Assembly (NCBI GenBank): GCA_028718265.1
Contig: JAQUMG010000072.1
Location: 1 to 8,547 of the forward strand
DNA length: 8,547 nucleotides
Source of the DNA: Candidatus Omnitrophota bacterium
Lineage (GTDB): Bacteria > Omnitrophota > Koll11 > JAHIPI01
Direction of reading: 5' to 3'
A program made the translations under genes and the position numbers. Under the pieces are notes generated by a model, which saw only the letters and a program-made list of their open reading frames with translations, did no database searches and was not told the DNA's origin. Numbering within the stretch: position 1 is the stretch's first letter; each line of letters opens with the position of its first letter. Of this stretch, positions 5,786-8,547 are shown one piece after another.

Positions 5786-6159
5786 AACGGCGTATCTGTC
5801 TAATCCCGGCAATAATTGCTATTCTTTCTGCGGGCATCTTTTTAGTGATGGTACACGGAGAAGAGTATCAATATTTCAGCAAAGGTAAGCGGGATCCTTT
5901 TGTTCCGTTGTCCACCGGCGAGACGAGGACCAATATGGGCCTTCAGGCCGTTGAGACCATAGATGATGTAAAATTTGAAGGCATAATATTCGATCCAAGC
6001 GGCAAGTCGATGGTAGTGCTGAATGATGAAGTTCTTGGGGAAGGCGAGAAAAAGTACAATGTAGAGGTGATAAAGATTAATAATGACTCGATTATAATAA
6101 AAGTTAATGACAGGGTGCATACGATTAACTTAGTCGAGGAAGGAGGCGGGAAGAGTTGA
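5782..6159 (+). CDS. pilP: PilP-like periplasmic pilus assembly protein
   Basis: PilP links PilN/PilO to the secretin PilQ. This 125-aa protein starts with GTG at 5782, overlapping the pilO stop (GTGA), with AAAGGA at 5767-5772. An N-terminal hydrophobic segment (about 5-24) is followed by GKRDPFVPL (35-43), a PilP/GspC-type motif. A small beta-rich domain follows (63-118), with FEGIIFDPSGKSMVVLNDEV-like strands and VIKINNDSIIIKV. Known PilP proteins of Pseudomonas and Neisseria are lipoproteins; here the only Cys (Cys6) lies before the hydrophobic core and gives no lipobox. It may be cleaved near VHG|EE (24-26) or stay as a membrane anchor. The assignment rests on the RDPF motif and the position between pilO and pilQ. 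Confidence 0.82.
   Translation: MKRRICLIPAIIAILSAGIFLVMVHGEEYQYFSKGKRDPFVPLSTGETRTNMGLQAVETIDDVKFEGIIFDPSGKSMVVLNDEVLGEGEKKYNVEVIKINNDSIIIKVNDRVHTINLVEEGGGKS
6140..6146 (+). promoter_or_regulatory. Ribosome binding site fixing the TTG start of pilQ
   Basis: AAGGAGG, a full Shine-Dalgarno, lies 9 bases before TTG at 6156, inside the end of the pilP-like gene. The next in-frame ATG is at residue 41, after the signal peptide, so TTG must be the start. Confidence 0.85.
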
Positions 6160-7850
6160 AAAAAAAGATACTAATTTTAGGTGCCATAATCATATTTCTT
6201 GCATCATTAAGCCCTATTTCGCAGTCTCAATCAGAGGTTATAGGCGGAGGAGCGGCTCCGCCGGCGGATGCTTCAATGGCCGTTGCTAAGCCGGATGAGG
6301 CAGTGAAAGAAACCAAAACCGGAACTGCAGAACCAGTGCCTCAGGCGACCCAACCCTTGGCTGCATCCCCGCAACCTGCTGCGCAGCAGGTTGCAAATAC
6401 TGAAACCGCTGCCGGCGGAGAAAACGCAGAGGAGAAAGTACTTGGCGAAAAGATCGCGCCGGGTAACATAACAGTTGATTTTAAGGACGCAGATGTCAGG
6501 ACGGTATTGAGGGTTCTGTCGGAAAAAAGCGGTGTGAATATAGTCGGAAGCAAGGATGTTGACGGGCTGGTGACCGTGCGGCTCAATAATGTATATTGGG
6601 AGAAAGCGCTTGATATTATATGTAAAAATTACGGATATGCTTTTGAGCGGGACGGCAATATAATCAGAGTGACAACCATTGAAAACCTAAAACAGGAAGA
6701 ATTAACCACAGAAGTATTTTCATTAAATTACGCCAAGGCCAAAGATGTTACGGATGCGATAAAAGAGATGCTCACCGTGCGCGGCAAAGATAAGATAAAA
6801 TTTGACGAGAGGACCAACGTATTGATAGTGACGGATATCCCTACTAATCTTTACAAAATACGCCAGGTTATATATAAACTCGATAAGAGAACGCCGCAGG
6901 TTTTGATCGAAGCGAAAATCATTGAAACGACACTGAATGATGCCGAAAACCTCGGAATAGACTGGAATGTGAGGCTGGCGGCTGCGGGCGCAAAGAGACC
7001 GATTACATTTCCGTTTTCGTATTCGGGCCAGCTTTCATGGCTAGGCATACCATCCAACATGTGGAATAACTTTATGCCGAGGGTAGAAGGGACTACGACT
7101 TACAGTGCATCTTCAACGGAAAGCGGCGCCGTTATTACGCAGACTACGGATAGCCCATTCCCGATAGGATTGGGATATATTAACCAGGGAACCGATTCAC
7201 CTTTTCCGTTAACGACGGTTGATAATTTTACATTCGGCACACTTGACTTTTCGCAATTTTCACTGGTCTTGGAATACCTGAAATCGCGGAGAGATACAAA
7301 TATCCTTTCGAATCCGCGCGTCGCTACTTTGAGTAATCAGGAAGCATCCATACTCGTAGGTATTAAATTGGCAATACCTAAGTTTGAACGAAATCCGGAC
7401 ACGGGCACCATGGAAGTTACCGGATATACGGAAAAAGATCTCGGGGTGAAACTGAATGTGACACCGCACATAAACGCGTCGGGTGATATTGTCGTGGACT
7501 TAAAGCCGGAGATTTCTGATTTGCTGGGATATGACGTACTGGATCCGCAGAGGGGCATAAGAGCGCCCAGATATTCCACCAGGGAGGCCAAGACGCAGAT
7601 AATGGTAAGAGACGGCGAAACCATTATGATCGGCGGATTAATTAAAGAAAATACCGTTAACTACAAAAAGAAAGTACCATGGTTAGGAGATATCCCGGTT
7701 TTGGGAAGGGTGCTATTCACAAAAACCGAAGAAGGGGTTGAGAAGACAGAGCTTATCATATTCATGACAGTTCATCTTATCAGCAGCGATACGCTTGATG
7801 CCAGTGCTGCTTCCTCATCGGCCTTCGTGCCCATACCCGTGAAGAAGTAA
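6156..7850 (+). CDS. pilQ: Type IV pilus secretin PilQ
   Basis: PilQ forms the multimeric outer-membrane pore through which the pilus emerges. It has 564 aa and a rare TTG start overlapping the previous stop (TTGA). A signal peptide (1 to about 26) is followed by an Ala/Pro-rich linker (33-95). An N0/STN-type domain (about 104-173) begins ITVDFKDADVRTVLRVLSEK. An N1-type domain (about 184-245) includes VFSLNYAKAKDV. The secretin domain (about 248-545) contains ILSNPRVATLSNQEASILVG (383-402) and the signature VPWLGDIPVLGRVLF (507-521). It lacks the AMIN domains of proteobacterial PilQ, which explains the shorter length. A Ser/Thr-rich stretch (312-352) contains TDSPFP twice. The C-terminal tail is Ser/Ala-rich. 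The stop overlaps the ATG of the next gene. Confidence 0.96.
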   Translation: MKKKILILGAIIIFLASLSPISQSQSEVIGGGAAPPADASMAVAKPDEAVKETKTGTAEPVPQATQPLAASPQPAAQQVANTETAAGGENAEEKVLGEKIAPGNITVDFKDADVRTVLRVLSEKSGVNIVGSKDVDGLVTVRLNNVYWEKALDIICKNYGYAFERDGNIIRVTTIENLKQEELTTEVFSLNYAKAKDVTDAIKEMLTVRGKDKIKFDERTNVLIVTDIPTNLYKIRQVIYKLDKRTPQVLIEAKIIETTLNDAENLGIDWNVRLAAAGAKRPITFPFSYSGQLSWLGIPSNMWNNFMPRVEGTTTYSASSTESGAVITQTTDSPFPIGLGYINQGTDSPFPLTTVDNFTFGTLDFSQFSLVLEYLKSRRDTNILSNPRVATLSNQEASILVGIKLAIPKFERNPDTGTMEVTGYTEKDLGVKLNVTPHINASGDIVVDLKPEISDLLGYDVLDPQRGIRAPRYSTREAKTQIMVRDGETIMIGGLIKENTVNYKKKVPWLGDIPVLGRVLFTKTEEGVEKTELIIFMTVHLISSDTLDASAASSSAFVPIPVKK

Positions 7851-8158
7851 TGCAAAAATATACCGCGATAATCCACTTTAAAAAGACGGGGATTATGCGG
7901 TATATTTCGCATCTTGATCTTTTAAGACTTTTTCAACGGGCGTCGAGAAGGGCAAGATTACAGCTTTCTCTTACCGAGGGATTTAATCCTCATCCGAAGA
8001 TAAAGATTGAACCCGCCGTAAAGCTGGGAGTAGAGGCCGATGATCTTCGGGCAGAGATAGTATTGGGCGAGGTTATACCCCCTCAATATCTCGAGGAGCG
8101 TCTCAAGAAAGAACTTCCGGCCGGGATAGAGATAACCAGGGTTCAGGGAATTAAATAA
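7850..8158 (+). CDS. TIGR03936/DUF2344 radical-SAM-linked family protein, half-length
   Basis: The family is known for sitting next to, or being fused to, a radical SAM protein and lying just before RNase E/G; its biochemical role is unresolved. The N-terminal signature is clear: FKKTGIMRYISHLDLLRLF (10-28), RRARLQLSLTEGFNPHPKIK (33-52) and KLGVEADDL (58-66), followed by LKKELPAGIEI (85-95). The protein ends at 102 aa, where family members of about 200-230 aa (from memory) continue into a second half. The stop TAA is followed directly by a second in-frame TAA, and the next gene begins at 8176, so there is no room for a frameshifted remainder. The ATG overlaps the pilQ stop (TAATG) and has no clear Shine-Dalgarno, which suggests translational coupling to pilQ. 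No radical SAM partner is visible in the window. Confidence 0.85.
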   Translation: MQKYTAIIHFKKTGIMRYISHLDLLRLFQRASRRARLQLSLTEGFNPHPKIKIEPAVKLGVEADDLRAEIVLGEVIPPQYLEERLKKELPAGIEITRVQGIK

Positions 8159-8175
8159 TAATACAGGAAGGGATT

Positions 8176-8547
8176 ATGGCAAAAGAGATAATAGTTAATG
8201 CGACAGCAGAAGAAAACAGAGTCGCGATTATAAACAATAACAAAATAGAAGAGTTTTACGTAGAACGGACTTCAACAAATCGCCTTGTCGGCAGTATCTA
8301 TAAGGGCAAAGTTGATTCAATTATGGCCGGTATAGGTGCGGCATTTGTCAGCATAGGACTGGAGAAGAACGGCTTTCTGTATGTGGACGATATAATCGAA
8401 GAGGGCTCTCCTTACATCGATCTTCTGGATGAAGAAATGGATGACGAGCAAAGGAAAAAAGACAGAAATACGCCGCCTCCCAAGATAACGGATATATTGA
8501 AAAGAGGACAGGAGCTTTTGGTCCAGATAGTAAAGGAGCCATTGAGT
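8176..8547 (+). CDS. rng: Ribonuclease E/G family endoribonuclease, 3' end cut by window
   Basis: This family cleaves single-stranded RNA in rRNA maturation and mRNA turnover in the cytoplasm. The first 124 residues are present and the frame is open to the last base. The start MAKEIIVNATAEENRVAI is typical. VGSIYKGKVDSIMAGIGAAF (38-57) and SIGLEKNGFLYVDD (59-72) are the conserved N-terminal block that begins the S1 RNA-binding domain. The domain is interrupted by an acidic then basic insert (about 74-102, including LLDEEMDDEQRKKDR) before ILKRGQELLVQIVKEPLS. The catalytic DNase I-like and zinc-link regions lie outside the window, so RNase G versus a short RNase E cannot be settled. The ATG follows AGGAAGG (8165-8171). 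Only 17 bases separate it from the previous gene, and no terminator lies between. Confidence 0.93.
   Translation, partial: MAKEIIVNATAEENRVAIINNNKIEEFYVERTSTNRLVGSIYKGKVDSIMAGIGAAFVSIGLEKNGFLYVDDIIEEGSPYIDLLDEEMDDEQRKKDRNTPPPKITDILKRGQELLVQIVKEPLS

Noticed and set aside
8150..8175. Frameshift hiding the second half of the TIGR03936-like gene
   Set aside because: Two tandem in-frame TAA codons and the RNase E/G start at 8176 leave no space for about 100 further codons in any frame.

Overview
This window is a chromosomal type IV pilus (T4P) assembly locus from a Gram-negative (diderm) bacterium, read entirely on the + strand. The order is pilB (left end cut) - pilC - pilin 1 - pilin 2 - pilM - pilN - pilO - pilP-like - pilQ - a short TIGR03936/DUF2344-type gene - ribonuclease E/G (right end cut). 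A PilQ-type secretin implies an outer membrane. Both short pilins carry a conserved block after the hydrophobic helix (NNxRQIEsA...W) and a C-terminal CPxxGTYT...VTCSI block. I associate this pilin style with uncultured PVC-superphylum lineages, especially Omnitrophota. That placement comes from memory of the family, not from a search.

Layout. Bases 1-2171 hold the motor: the 3' part of the PilB extension ATPase, then the PilC platform protein 11 bases later. Bases 2172-2389 hold a weak possible terminator, a good sigma-70-type promoter and a leader of about 130 nt that can form nested and mutually exclusive helices, one of which would mask the pilin ribosome binding site. Pilin 1 (2390-2743) ends in a strong intrinsic terminator. 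Pilin 2 (2959-3315) has its own TTGACA-N17-TATTTT promoter and its own terminator. A third promoter candidate, set inside an inverted repeat, precedes the tightly packed pilM-N-O-P-Q run (3473-7850). Its genes are 8 to 16 bases apart or overlap (GTGA, TTGA, TAATG junctions). The run continues into the 102-codon TIGR03936-like gene and, 17 bases on, into the Rne/Rng gene.

How the genes work together. PilB hydrolyses ATP at the cytoplasmic face and PilC couples this to extraction of pilin from the inner membrane. PilM (an actin-like cytoplasmic protein) binds the INLLP tail of PilN. PilN and PilO form the membrane and periplasmic frame, the PilP-like protein links it to the secretin, and PilQ is the outer-membrane pore. 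The two pilins are the likely fibre subunits, or one major and one minor. The prepilin peptidase and the retraction ATPase PilT are not in this window. The last two genes belong to a different conserved neighbourhood (radical-SAM-linked protein plus RNase E/G) and appear joined to the end of the pilus operon.

Most of the window is recognisable core T4P machinery. The parts most worth a second look are the structured leader of pilin 1, the half-length TIGR03936 protein coupled to pilQ, and the separately promoted and terminated pilin cassettes inside the operon. I see no mobile element, CRISPR array, tRNA or rRNA.
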